From: Asterias amurensis
Lineage: Eukaryota; Echinodermata; Asteroidea; Forcipulatida; Asteriidae
DNA length: 64,000 bases
Assembly: GCF_032118995.1 (NCBI RefSeq)
Contig: NC_092648.1
Coordinates: forward strand, 387,001-451,000
Direction: 5' to 3'
Shown here piece after piece: positions 1-13,000 of the stretch. The translations under genes and the position numbers were made by a program. The first letter of the stretch is position 1, and each line of letters starts with the position of its first letter. A model generated the notes under the pieces. The model did no database searches. It worked only from the letters and a program-made list of their open reading frames with translations, and was not told where the DNA came from.

Positions 1-207
1 TGCACAAACTCAAAACATGACATAAACATCGTTTTATAGTTTTAATAATATTTAATGTAATGAAGCAAATATTTGTTATAATAAGGAAATTCGTTTATCA
101 CTTTGGGGCACCCTTTTTTATTATTTTTAGTTTAAGTCCAGTTTATGTGGCCCTTTTGTAAACATGCAATGCTAACAGGTTACCTGGGTCAAATTTCATA
201 GAGCTGC

Positions 208-407
208 TAAGCACAAAAATTTGCTTGGCATGAAATTTCTGCCTCAATAAAAACAGGATTACTAGCCAAATTTCAATGTGATTTTCAGGATGAGCAAACA
301 ACAGCTGAATACCAGTAACAAGTAATATGCAACAAATGGAAGTTTGGTTGGTAATCCTGTTTTTATCGAGGCAGACATTTCATGCTAAGTAAATTTTTGT
401 GCTTAGC
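208..407. repeat. MITE-like inverted repeat
   Basis: Arms of about 55 bp at 208-262 and 352-407 are reverse complements (TAAGCACAAAAATTTGCTTG on the left, its mirror on the right). The same AGCTGCT..TTGCTTAGCA sequence recurs in many introns of this window, so this is a dispersed element. Nothing else is recognised in 1-1107, which should include the BLOC1S3 3' UTR; I could not choose its poly(A) site. Confidence 0.6.
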
Positions 408-1107
408 AGAAATCGAGCCCTGGTCTAAAGAGTTCTTTCCTCCATTACAGGCGTGGCAGGAGATCCTGTCTCTCACACAAGCTTCTTCTTATAGCGCCCT
501 CTTGTGAGTCCCTCTCCTCCAGCCACGTTATAATTTCCCATTATTTTTTTTATGGGGACAGGATTTCCGGGGGATAGATTTCTTTATCAAAATAATTGAT
601 GAACATAGTAGTCAATAATTGCAACAGTATTAATTGATTTATGAAACATGTCTTTTTTAGAAATAAACCAATGTGTTGGTACATTGTTTCCAATGCCAAG
701 AGATAAATGTTCATTATATTCATACATCTACGATTCAAATTTTAAAATAAATAATTTTAAAATGACCCTTCCCCCAGGAAGAAGTTTTCTTTGAGTTGAA
801 TAGAATGATAACAGAAAATCACACAAAATTAAGTTACAAAAAGTCAGAAAAAAAAAATAGAAATCCCAAAAGACAACACATATGTATGCATTCCATACAA
901 ATCACATTACAAAAACTATCAAATGTGAAGCAAAGATTGATTTCAAATTGTTCCTATCTTAAATATCATCTGGTATCAAACGTACCCAATTCCTTGTTGA
1001 AGCTCGACTGTTAAAATGTCTTCAGTAAAAGTATTCATTTCCTCTCAACTTCAGCAACAACTGTCCATTGAAGCCAACATTGACCAGCAACGTGATATTT
1101 CTGTGAT

Positions 1108-2767
1108 TTAATTCTTGACATGTTCCCTTTGTTTAAGTTCAATTCTGATATTTGGAATGTTGACGCAAGAGTTGATCATATCCAGTCTCTGTTCAATCTT
1201 TTTTAAATCTGTGGTGAAAACTCTCAAGTTATGGCTTACATCCTGGGGTAAAAAAACACACAGAATCAAAGCATTAGAGGTAGCTGGTAGTTGGTAGGAC
1301 CAAACCTTAACCTCAACTTTTGCAGGAGTGAGAGTCATTGTTGACACAAAACTCTGAAACCTGGATTGAGATCTTATTAAGAGGTACATTGAAATAATGG
1401 CACATATCCACCCATTGGTAACCCATGGAGTTATAAATTCAAATTAGCTTTTTAGAACAGTGTCATAAGCACCAAAAAAGTAGATCAAAGACCCGGGCTT
1501 ATTTCACATGGATATAATATACAAATACAGCATGTTTGGTCTAAATCAGGCAGTTACACTTCAAAAAGTCTGAATTCAGATAAAAAGGTCTGAAATTTCT
1601 CTTTCCTGCAAATATTTGGACTTGGATTAGTATGCCTGCAGTACTGCGTCCTACATAGGCAGATGGGGGATGTTGAGGAAAGTTAAATGTATACAAACAT
1701 ACCTGGATGACGGATTGTGACTTTGCCAGCATCTGATTAGCTTCCCCTAACTCCTTGGCAGATAACAGGAATGCTCCAGCTACACAGTCATGCAATGTGG
1801 ATTGAAGACTTGCATTTCTCTCTCGTAGTTTACGATGGAGCAGTGTATCAAACTTTGATATGTCTTTCTCAGAATGTTGGGACTCATTTTGTGATGTTGT
1901 ACTTCCTGTTGATAGCGACTTTGAATCATCATTTCTGGGTGAAAGCTCAACTGTAAAAACAAAGATAATATAAGCTGTTATCATTATCCGTTTAATATTA
2001 AAAGTACCACTGACATAAATTGCAAACAAATATCATTTTGTACACCACAAAAGCAAGCTTGCATGCACAATGAATGAGTGTATTGACTTGTGGTTTTAAA
2101 TTTAAGTAATGACCTTTGATAATACATTTATTCATTTTCAAAGAAAGAACAAAACAAGTAAGCACATAATTTCTGGCAAAAAGTGGAAAAGAATCCAACC
2201 CCCATTTTCATTTGCTATCATTTTTAAGTTAATCTTATTTGGCCTCTATACTGTTTTAGATGGGTGACAACATTAGAGTAAGATAGATTAGTTGGTAGAG
2301 CGCAACACCTTGATCTGGAGGTCACACAAAAGTAACTAACAGTCTAGTAGGTTCAAGTCCTCAGACAGAGTAGTGTACACTCACTTATAAGTGGCTAGTG
2401 TAGTGTAGACTGTAGTAGTACTAGTAGACTAGGCTAGGAACCCCAACCAAACACAACCAAAATACTTGAAGCAAAATGAGTTACCTTTCAATGGAGGGAG
2501 ACCCGCATGTCTTATTCCAGCAGGGTCGGATGAGGATCGTTTTATCCTCGCTTCATCATCATCCTCATCATCTTCACTATCATCCGTTTCTGAAGCTTCA
2601 CCCTGTACGACCACACCAGGCTGGGCCGATAGAGTACGCAGCGGGACGGGCCGTGATGTCGGCACGCCCAACGGCAACCTCTCCCCAATCATACCCATAC
2701 TTCCTTCTTCTTCATCGGAGTCTGATTCTATAGCCTCACCATAAACACTTGAAACTATTTCTGACAT
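1108..2767 (-). CDS. BLOC1S3: BLOC-1 complex subunit 3 (BLOC1S3)
   Basis: Three exons on the minus strand, 2485-2767, 1703-1950 and 1108-1242, have GT-AG borders and matching phases (1, then 0). They give 666 nt, or 221 residues, close to human BLOC1S3 (about 200). Seen: two acidic motifs of the type GEA-x-E-(S/T)-D (GEAIESDSDEEEG and GEASETDDSEDDED), a Ser/Asp-rich middle, then a helical region with LLHRKLRERN and VAGAF. The C-terminal RLDMINSCVNIPNIRIE matches the vertebrate RLDIVAGCRLLPDIR block. In the family this is a small coiled-coil subunit of the cytosolic BLOC-1 complex, which sorts cargo to lysosome-related organelles. I chose ATG 2765-2767; an in-frame ATG 57 nt upstream gives a less BLOC1S3-like extension. 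The gene is divergent from the polymerase gene, with 1.2 kb between start codons. Confidence 0.92.
2275..2400 (+). repeat. tRNA-derived SINE fragment in BLOC1S3 intron 1
   Basis: An A-box-like TTGGTAGAGCG near 2292 and a B-box GGTTCAAGTCC near 2350 are spaced as in a tRNA-derived promoter. The flanks do not fold into a full tRNA cloverleaf, so this is a SINE remnant and not a tRNA gene. Confidence 0.5.
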
Positions 2768-3947
2768 TATTAACAATTTACTCGAAGTTGTTTTCCTAAG
2801 AAACTCCGAGGAACAGCTACACACACCAAAGTCAAAGATTGTGTTTACATTTTACTGACTGAATCGGTTTTGTGCACAATAAACAGGTACCAGTGACAGT
2901 TTACACAATAACGAAGCGTAAAGTCGTCTGGGTGCTATACAAAGAGCCGAGGATCGACCCTTACTTTGTGGGAACGATACCTGACTCATCCCAATGGGTA
3001 TGGATTCTTTGGCCCTCTTTGAGACCCTGGCTTTAGGTTCTCAGTCTGCTCTGCTGTGTTCGATATATAGCCCCCGTTATAGCCCCGTAAGAAAGAGCGC
3101 ACTTCCGAGTTTATCAAGCATATTATACACAAAAAAAGTACACACCCAATATATTACAATGTATAAAAGTTAGAATGCTTCAGATTTGTTTTCTTACAAA
3201 TGGTTTTTGATGATGTTCGTTTCCGCAATAATAGCTCGAAGGCAATTATGCCTAAGTCTTATAGCTCAGAGTGAAAAACTCCCAAAACACACTCCTTCAC
3301 ATTTTTCTGCAAACTTTTTATACATTTTAGGCTGTTTACTTGTTGTTCTTATTGTTTTTGGGTTATGTTTGTTTCCTTTTTTGAGAAGGGGGGGGGTGGG
3401 GGGGGGGGGGTGACGTTTCACTTTGTGAATGATCTCGCATGGGGGGGGGGGGTGTCAAGGGTTCACTGGTTCCGCCACTGTCGTTCCATGAGCCACTCTG
3501 TCTAGCCACTCATGCAGTAGACCAACGGAGTGAGGTGGGGGCGGCACCCCCATCTTTCACCGACTTCTTTGATTTTTGCTAACTATTTTTTATTTTAATT
3601 ATTTGATAGTTGGGGATCATTGCACCTCCCCCCCCCACCACCCATTCAACTACAAACAACAACCACATGACACTTTCACTTTCTGCCATGATTGCAACGC
3701 CAGTAAATCCCGGTAAATATTCCTGGATCCTAAATTACACACACTGAGTCCTTCAACCCAAAGGTCAACATTATGATGTAGAATATTATGCGCATTATGA
3801 TTCATTGTGAACCGCCTCTCTTCACGTTCAAGTCTATACAAGCTTCCGTGTGTGTGTTTGGCTTGTAGACATTTTGTAAATTCACCTATTTCGGAGCTGG
3901 CAGAGTCGCGAGTTTTGGAGGATCATACCCCGGGCTAAGGTGCTGCC
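2768..3947. promoter_or_regulatory. Divergent intergenic region, BLOC1S3 / polymerase
   Basis: These 1180 bp separate two head-to-head start codons and should hold both promoters and 5' UTRs. The part next to the polymerase start (about 3890-4040) is rich in CpG, unlike the AT-rich surroundings. Long G runs occur at 3388-3410 and 3440-3452. No TATA box or other core element can be assigned with confidence. Confidence 0.5.
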
Positions 3948-4040
3948 ATGACCTCTCGGTTGCGCCAAACTCCGGCCGGACCGAGGACGGGTCGAAGCAG
4001 TGATGGTCAGAAACAGTCTGTATCGCCACCGCGTTCACAG
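3948..4040 (+). CDS. Polymerase gene, first coding exon
   Basis: ATG at 3948 opens 31 codons (starting MTSRLRQTPAGPRTG, rich in Arg, Ser, Gln and Pro) up to the donor CAG|GTAGGC. The next acceptor with coding continuation is at 8821, and the phase (0) fits exactly. Without this exon the gene would start at the internal ATG at 8839. GC and CpG content is well above the flanks, as expected of a promoter-proximal exon. No transcript evidence was available, so the join is inferred from frame and composition. Confidence 0.72.
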
Positions 4041-7000
4041 GTAGGCAGACAAGTCTCGTCGCGTACGGCCTATGGTTGTTTCCCCATTTAGTTTCATATA
4101 TGCGCATCTATGGCTTACATAAATATGTCATAGTTATTCATTATTTGCAGGGGGACTAGGGAAGTTTTATAATAACAAAATAATCGAAGTGAGTACTTCA
4201 AAGGAGCCGCCTTGCAAATGATGCGCTGCAATGATGTGTGTTGGCCTATTCATGTTAAACCACGACACTTCCCTTCCCCCTTGACACCACCCATCTTGAG
4301 AAATGCCGCATTTTATCCATGAGGCAAAGTTTCATCCTTTGGTAAGTTTCCAGTTGAAATATCAGCAGGACGAATGTCCCCTTACTTGGAAATAACGAGA
4401 TGGGGTGCCTCCCCTGCTCCCCTCAAAATGAATTAATGGCCGCACCTCACACAGGGGGTAAAGTTCCCCATCACCCGATTGGTATTAAACTAACTATAAG
4501 GGCCGTATCTCCGGCGCCCCCCTCATGAACCAAGAAGTTTCCTTTATACCATATGGGTTTTTTTCAAAATGAAGGAAAAGTTTTGTCTCAGTGTCGGTAC
4601 CTTCCCAAACTTGGTCTTAACAATTCCCGCACTAATCCCCTATCAAAACATCCCCCGCACCTGCTCAAAATGAACAAAAAATGGAGCCTCCCCAAATACT
4701 ATCATCAGCTAGCTGTAGCCTCTAAAAATTAAAACAAATTAAATTCCTCCTCCTCCACCTTGCCATCCACCCCCCACCCCCCTCACCATGGACAAATGAA
4801 GTGCCCCCCCCCACCCCCACCCTCATCACTGTGTCCAGTTGGAAGTTTTGCCAGCTTTTGGTGGACCATTCTCAAAATTAAATTCAATGTGGTTTAAAAC
4901 ATTGATTCGTTGTGAGGATGGTCTTGTGCAACTACGCATATACAGCAATATTATTGCCAGACAAAATTATTATAGGGCATAATGTGTATTTCACAACTAT
5001 AGGTTAATGCATGGGGGCCGGTGGACACCATGGGTACCTGGGCTGTCTAATGGGGGGGGGGGGGCAGAAAACCCACACAACTGATAGTGTAGTTAAACAT
5101 TTTTGTATGAAACATTTTTGTATAGTTTCTGATAATAATGAAATGCGTCGATTATAACACACGGCTATCTTTATGAGCAAAAAGGACGGTTTCGCCCATT
5201 TTGTTCAACGCCAGTCATGGTCACGCACACAATGGAACACGCCTGCGTGGGTGTGTATTGGGTTTGTGCATATAGAACGTGTTATTGTGTGACGTGAATG
5301 CTCGTTTGGCTGACCTGGAATACTGAGGTCACATAGTCCTTCGGATATGTTATATGCAAACAGTAGTGTTTGTAAATTGAAGCATTTAAATACTTTAATA
5401 GCGCAATCGAACCTAGACACAGTCAACCTATGCACAATCAAATCAACAATACAAGTTCCTTTTTTACATACTGTATATGTCAACTGGTAATATTTCAAAC
5501 TTATATAACACTAAGTAACAATTTAATGAAGGTCCATACATTTAAGAAACAGTTAATTTGAGAGTTCTTAAAGTTGTGTATCACACTTGCCGAATGATGT
5601 TGTGCGACATGGCCGGACCGGGGGGGGGGGGGAGCGGGGGGCGGCTGAAGGAAATGATTAAAGATCTGCAAATCGCCCGTGTATAAACACGAACACATGG
5701 CTGTGCGACTTGGATAGCACACATTTGGTAAGGGCCATTTTTCCATTGATTCACTCTTTAAACCTAAATAACATATATAGTGAGATAACGTTAGCACTGC
5801 AAGATGTTTGTCCTCATGCAAATGATTCAGGGCGTGGGGGTGGTTGGGGTTTGGGGGCTCCCACAACAAACACCAATGATACATATTAGCCTACATAAGA
5901 GCAAAGGGGGTAATGAAAAAATTGAAAGGGCACTTACATGAGAATTGAGAGCGATGCACACCGGGAGCTCGGGCCGGGGGCTTCTCCTCGAACATGAAAC
6001 TGTGACCAACGCCCCTCTCTCTGCACACCGATGTTTTATACCACTTTACACATTCCAACATTGGGTACAATGGGTATCGAATACAAAGCAATCAACAAAA
6101 GAACCGTGCCCCAAAGGGGAAGTATGTCAAAACGGTATATATGCAAATTAATCATGGAATATTCGAGCGCATTACATAACATGCGAGAGTCAAAGAACTT
6201 GGAATGTTTAAAGGCAGTGGACACTATTGTTAAATACTCAAAATTATTATCAGCATAAAACGTTACTTGGTGACGAGTAATGGGGGAGAGGTTGATAGTA
6301 TAAAACATTGTGAGAAACGGCTCCCTCTGAAGTAATGTATAGTTTTCGAGAAAAAAATGATTTTCCACGAATTTGATTTCGATCTGACCTCAGATTTAGA
6401 ATTTGAGGTCTCGAAATCAAGCATCTGAAAGCACACAGCTTCTCGCAACTTTGACAACCGATTGAACTCAAATCATCAGAGGTTTGTTATTTTATGCATA
6501 TGTTGAGATACATGAACGTGAAGACTAGTCTTTGACAATTAACAATAGTGTCCTAATTAGTGTCCAGAGTCTTTAAACTTAATGAACTACAACTAGTCCT
6601 CCATGAAAGTTTCACTCTCTTGTCCGAGTGGTGTCAGTTTCACTCTTTTGAGAGTGAAAGTCATGCACTCTTGTGGGACTCTTTTGGAATAAAATCTGAA
6701 CGAACTTCTTCACTCTAAATCGAGTTGAATACCTATCCTTCACTTTAAAAAGAGTTGTCCTCCGAACGCGTGTTTTTTTTTCAAGAGAGTACCCTTTTAG
6801 ACATTGATAAGAAGAGTCAAGGGAGATGAAATGTGAAGAAGATATACAGAAGCTGTTCAAGTTGGGATCCAGTCTTTCAAATAGTAGATGCAGAGAAATT
6901 ATTTTGTATAATCTTGTGTATAAGATGAACGCTTTAGCAAGGATTATAGGCCTAACAAAACAATTTCAACTTAGAGAATTGCCTATTGCAATGACGTTCG

Positions 7001-10000
7001 CCCAGCCCAGCGCTAATGTTTAACGGCTCACTGGTCACGGTGATTAAAGTGCACCTGGCTAAGTTATGTTGAAGTTACATAAGTTGTTAGTATTTAAGGC
7101 ACTTCAAGGTTTACTCGTGGTCTGTTTCCTTCGGGGTGCGCCACCGGGAGTCCGGCCGGCGGTGGGTAAGTTTCTGTTCATCAAGTATATTCTATACGTG
7201 GCTACGTTCAAGAAGAAACATCTAAACTGTATGAGTTTCGAACCCTTGGGCGGGATGGCCGGGATGGCTGGGGTGGGAGGCCATGGCAACCCGTCCATAT
7301 TCGACGTTTCACTACAATAATTAATGGCAACAATGAGTAAGAAGCCTACAGCAGCTTTCGATAGTATAAAGCATTTTGAGAAATGTTTCACTACGAAGTA
7401 AAAAATAGTCCGCTGTATAGCCTAATTAATTTTGACCCTGACGTTGGCATTATCACATGGAGTTTAAGCGATAGGGCCATCTCATTTTGTTTTGGTGTAA
7501 ACAACTTGAATGGTTCCAAATGTTAAGGTTTTGACTTTATAGAGCAGTTTAAAAATGCTAAGCATAGTGAACTGCATTTCTGTCATCAACAAGTTGTTTT
7601 TTTGGTTCGTTTTTGTTTGTTATGTTTTTGTTTAATTTTGATTATCGGAGCGCCTCCCTCGGCTTTCCTCTGTAATTATTCGTGCTGGACGCGTTACACT
7701 ACATTTTCCAAAGTTAAATACTTCAATTGAAGAGTTTGGAACAAAACGGATCCGAAAAACGTTGACGCGACCGCAGACGCCCGACTGTGCTTTTGGCTGC
7801 CTGACTAAGTGCTGGTAATGACTCCGATAATTCACTTCATTTGCATGCAAATTAAATAAGTTGATGCATATTGGTACAATATGATGGTTATTAGCGCTGA
7901 GCACTTTGCAAAAATCTGCATGAATTTGTGGGAAGTGAAGCAAACGGTTTTAAAATTGCGATAAAAAAACGCGTACCGTTGAATGCATGCATCCCACAGT
8001 ACACATCAATGATTGAAAAGCACAGATGCTTTTAACCGTCTATTTCCGACATCAATCACCGTTTCTTAATCTTATTTATTTTTAGGTGTTTTTTACTGTT
8101 TCATATGTCGAGCATATCATAGAGCAGGACAACTAGAACGCTTTCCATTGTAACTTGCATATAATAATCTGTTATTTCTAGTAATTTTGTATTCATATAT
8201 TATAATCTGTGTAATTATCAGCAGGATTAATTTAAACAAAAACAGAACACTGGACTGCGGAAAAGTTTCCGTATGGCGCCACCACTTTTTCATTCGATAT
8301 GAAGTAATATAGTATCTAATTTACCTCAATGATATATCCCTTTTTGAAAAAATGAGTGAAAAACTGGTGGCGCCATACGGAAAGTTGTCTTGGAGTGCTG
8401 CACAGCCAGGTTCTAAATCCAATCCACCCAACATGCCCCCAAAAGCCCCAAGTTATACACCTGTTCTGTACTGAATATTGCAGTGCCTAATGCACATCGA
8501 TGCAAGGGCAAAAACCAAATGATGTTCTTCATCTATGATCCAAATTCAACATCCATTGATTCACTTGTAAAACTTGTATGTAGGCCTATTCTTTCATTTA
8601 AAAAAAAAATGGGAAAAAGTCACAACAAAAGAAAACAAATCTTGAAAGAAAGTGGCCGTCTCTCCCACAAAAGAAAAGAACAGTGAGTTTTAGAATCTTT
8701 TTAAAGAGCTTCTTCTCTTGTTGGAAAAGATTCCAAATCAAAACGCCACCTTGGGATTTATTATGACATAAAACAGTATGTTATTTATACTTACACTCAT
8801 ATAATTGTTTGTTTATGCAGCCACGACGGAAAGCAAGAATGGCGGAAGAGGGTGAGGAGCTAACCAATGGACCATCTACATCAAAGGTAAATACAAAAAT
8901 GCACACAATACCTTGAAAGGAATGCATCATGTAATCACATTCAAAGGACCACTTCAAATAATCCAAAATATATGTATTAGCCTATGGCTATGCAAGATTT
9001 TTATACTTTATAAATTTTTTTATAACAGGTTTGTTATTTTATAACAGATTTGGACTGTTCAAATTGAAGCTTCAGATTTCTCTTGACTTTTTTGTTATTG
9101 ATCATAACATTTCAAAACCGACAATAGGAGGCTACTAAATGCGTCTATTTGTTCTAAAGATTTGGATTAGATTGGCACTTTTAAAGAGACATGGTGAAAA
9201 TTAAGGGTAAAGGATAACTACTCAAAATATGTATCAGGTCAAAAACTCACTTGGTAACAAGCAACAAAGAGCTGTTGATAATATAAAACACTGTGAGAAA
9301 TGACTCCCTCTGAAGTTACATAGTTTTTGAGAAAGATAATTTCTCACTAAAGTATTTGAAGCTAAAAAAAACCTGCCGGCCTGAAGCCATTCTCGGCCAT
9401 CTGAAAGCTCACAAATTTGTTATTTTTTCTTTCATTTTTTTCTGGCTACTTTGATGACCAATTGAGATGAAATTTTGATAGATTTATCATTAACTTATGC
9501 ATATAATGGGATACACCAATTGAGAAAATTGGTCTTTGTCAATTACCAAAGGAGTCTAGTGCCTTTAAGTTAAACATTTAATATAATAGTTACTTGATTT
9601 GTGTTTATTTATTTTTGCTCACCAGGGGAAGAAGCGTCCCGTACCTTCCACTTCTCCTACCCTACATGCTTCTCCTCGTAGCCCACAGATTAAACGCAAG
9701 CGTATGCCAGCAGAATACTACCAATCAGATGTAGTAGATGCCATCTCAAAACAATCAGTAAGAACTCCAAATGCAGATAAAGAACTTTACTTTCAGAAGA
9801 ACACCTACCTGGCTGTTAGAACTGAAAATGGTAAGTTGGTTTCAAGTATATTTATTTTCAATTGCATTTCTTGATGTTCATTTCAAGTTAAGAATGTGTT
9901 GAATCTAACCAACACTAAGATGAGTTGATTAGGTGTGATTAGGTTTTAAGTACCATGATCCATATAAAGTCGTTGCTAAAAACCAATTTTGATATATCGT

Positions 10001-13000
10001 CCTTCAGAAAGTTCTACAGAAGATTGAATGAAGGATTGCTTTTTTATCATTCTTGAAGCTTTACACTATACTCTAAACTTTGGAGAGATTTATACATGAA
10101 GTTTGTTTTGAATTACTTGTTTTACGAGAGATCGCATTACATCACAAGGTCTTAGACGGCTACTTCAAGGTGAGGGCTTACCGGTTACACTTAACTGACG
10201 CCAGGGATGTGTTGCCACCTACTCCTGGGGTTGAAATAGGGTTATCCCTTTCACAGTCTTAAAGGATGTAGGCATGGGTATCATTTCAACTAGGATCCTG
10301 GCTTGTAAAGGCACTACCTTCCCCACTTTTTACAAAGCAATATTATGGTTAAGTACCTTGCTCAGGGCATGAGTGTTTTGACCGGGAATCAAACCCAGCA
10401 CTAGAGCTTGGGTCCGGTGATTTAAAATGCTTGGCCAGGTTCTGTGATACATAGCAGGTCCTATTTTGTAGAGGATGTTTTCTGATGCATCGTTGTCTGT
10501 GTTTGTTGTTAACTGTCTCAATGCTCTAATTTCAGGGAAGTATTTCATCTGTAAGACTGCTCAGAATGTCTACCACAAGACCAAGCTCTTCAAGATCTTA
10601 TGGTTAGAGCTGAGATCGGAACCAGGAACCTATGAGATGTCTTATCGTGATACCATTGATATAGACAGCATCCTTACTGATGTAGTCATGAATAAACAGG
10701 CTGGGGGTCTGCTAGTCATGCCACGGAGTGAGATCGCACGAGTAGAGAAGGTTCTGGGACTTGCTATGAAGAAAGAGAATGGAACATCGGGCATTGATGA
10801 CAGTAAGTATCCCTAAGGGTCATGTCACACGAGGCAATTTACAAGCAACCAGGTACAGACAATCTCAAAGAAATCAATTCATTTACATTTTAATGTTCAC
10901 ATATTCATGGGGATTGTAAGACATTGTTTGAGAAATTACTCATGTGCTTCTGAAGTATTTCTGTAACAAACACTGAGTTGCCATCAAAAGTTGCCTTGTT
11001 TGACAAGGCCCTTCCAATTTGGAAGTTACAATTTGCTTTAAAGGCAGTGGACACTATTGGTAATTCTCAAAATAATTATTAGCATCAAACCTTACTTGGT
11101 AACAAGCAATGGATAGCTGCTGATAGGGTAATACGCTGGGAGAAATGGCTCCCTCTGAAGTAATGCAGTTTTCGAGAAAGAAGTAATTTTCAATGAATTT
11201 GATTTTGAGACCTCGGATTTAGAATTTGAGGTCTCGAAATCAAGCATCTGAAAGTACACAACTTTGTTTTTTTTCTTTCATTACTTTCTTGCAACTTCGA
11301 CGACCAATTGAGCTCAAATTTTCACAGGTTTGTTATTTTATGCATATGTTGAGAAGTCTGGTCTTTGACAATTACCAATAGTCTCCAGTGCCTTTGTCCA
11401 GTGTCTTTAATGTCAGAGCTCTATAATGTGAATTGAACACTTTACTTGTTACTCTTTTGGTTTCTAAACTTGCAATGTTTCCACAAAAATGATCGTAATA
11501 ATAATTGGCTGGTATGCCGCAATTTTGATGCTTGGGGTATCAACATTATTTCATTACATCATCTCAGGTCCCTTTGGATTGGCAGCCTTTACAAGATACC
11601 CATTTACACTTGAGTGAAGAAAAGTTATTATAGTTGAGTGTCTTTGTTAAACTGTCATTACTTGGATTTGAACCCACGGGAAAAATACTGAGTGCTTTGA
11701 TATGCCCCTAGAGGTGCTATATAAGAGCCTAGTATTATTACTATAATATTACTACTTACTTATGTTTACAAATTGCTTTTGTTTTCCTCAGCTCAACGAT
11801 TCATGGAGATGAAAGATGTAAAACGTGTAGAGAGCAGTGATGAAGATGAGGATGAGGATAGTGAAGATGATGATGAAGACAATCCATCCACTTCTACTGC
11901 GATAAAAAGACCAATCAAGAAACTTCAAATCAAGAAACCCAAGCCTCAACCCAAAGCTAGAGCAGTGTCTCAAGCCAGTACACAGAGGGGGCGTGGCAGA
12001 CCTAAGGGGGCAAACACTACAGCAACAAAGACAGGTAAACTAGAAGAAAATCACAAACATGTTCAGCAAGTACTTGAAGGCTGTTGAAAACAATGAGAGG
12101 TGACAACTTGCAAACATAGGATAATTAGTTTTCTAGTCTAGACTAAATTATGTGATTTTGTTTCCTTCATCTATTAGAGGGTAATATTTTCAAAGACCAG
12201 TGTTTTCAACTTGGGTTCAACTCATCATCGAAGTTGCAAAAAAATAATGAAAGAAAAAAACAAACATTGTTGCATAAATTTGTGTGCTTCAGATGCCTGA
12301 GAAAGGCTTCAGGCCTGAATTCTTTCTCAGATTTTGCCAAACTGCACTAATAGTATCGTCCGTACTTGCAAGTAAATGTCAAACTTGGACACGTTTGTCT
12401 GAGATCCAGACTCTGCTTTTTTTGTTAACATTAGTGCAGAATGTTATTACCTAAAACACCATATTAAGATGAAAACTCTCTTAATTTACTCCCATTTCAG
12501 TCGCAAAGAAAATCACTGCCAAGGCAAAGACAACAAGGGGAAAAGCTGCAGCTAAACCTGGCAAGAGAGGACGTAAACCCTTGAAGACAGAGAAGAAAAC
12601 CAAAGAAAAGATCAAGAAGAAAAAAGAGAAGAAACTGAAAGAAAAGAAGAAGCCACGAGAGAAGCTTCATCCCAATGATAAGCTCATCCAGAGACCAGAT
12701 ATTGAAGTGGTGCAAAAGGATCCAATGTTTGAACTCAAGTAAGTCTTGTTGTTATTTCTCTTTAGAAGTCGGGGAACCAGAGCCCAATTTCAATAAGCCT
12801 ATAGGCGGAAAAGCTTGCTAAGCACAGAATAGTATTGTTTACCAGAAACAGTGTACCAGTCAAAATAACATTATGTTAGGACTAGTCCTAGGCAGTGCTA
12901 AGAGATCGGACTAGTCTTAAGTTAGGAAGAGTTTGGTGAGATCAATGGCAGGTGGTGTGGAACTCTCCTTTTGCATTTTACATTTTTATCATGATCATTG

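Larger units (their letters stand above)
4041..8820 (+). other. Intron 1 of the polymerase gene (4.8 kb)
   Basis: No conserved coding sequence was found. The intron holds G/C homopolymer tracts (4795-4825, 5050-5063, 5619-5633), a TTAA-type MITE at 6212-6575, a tract with repeated ACTCTTTTGAGAGTG-like words at 6610-6810, a CpG-rich patch at 7130-7165 followed by GTAAGT, and a palindromic element at 8261-8386. The rest is unremarkable AT-rich sequence. Confidence 0.6.

Noticed and set aside
2280..2365. tRNA gene
   Set aside because: A- and B-box words are present but no acceptor stem or full cloverleaf can be drawn. The same holds for the other tRNA-like segments in the window.
2466..2744. 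Plus-strand ORFs opposite BLOC1S3 exon 1
   Set aside because: They are antisense shadows of the acidic coding sequence; the minus frame matches BLOC1S3.
7066..7320. ORF with a signal-like start and a GTAAGT donor at about 7168, as an alternative first exon
   Set aside because: It ends in phase 1, while the next exon (8821) needs phase 0, and no promoter evidence or homology is seen.
8483..8686. Lys-rich ORF before exon 2 as an upstream coding exon
   Set aside because: It has no valid acceptor or donor, and the 3948-4040 exon already joins 8821 in phase.
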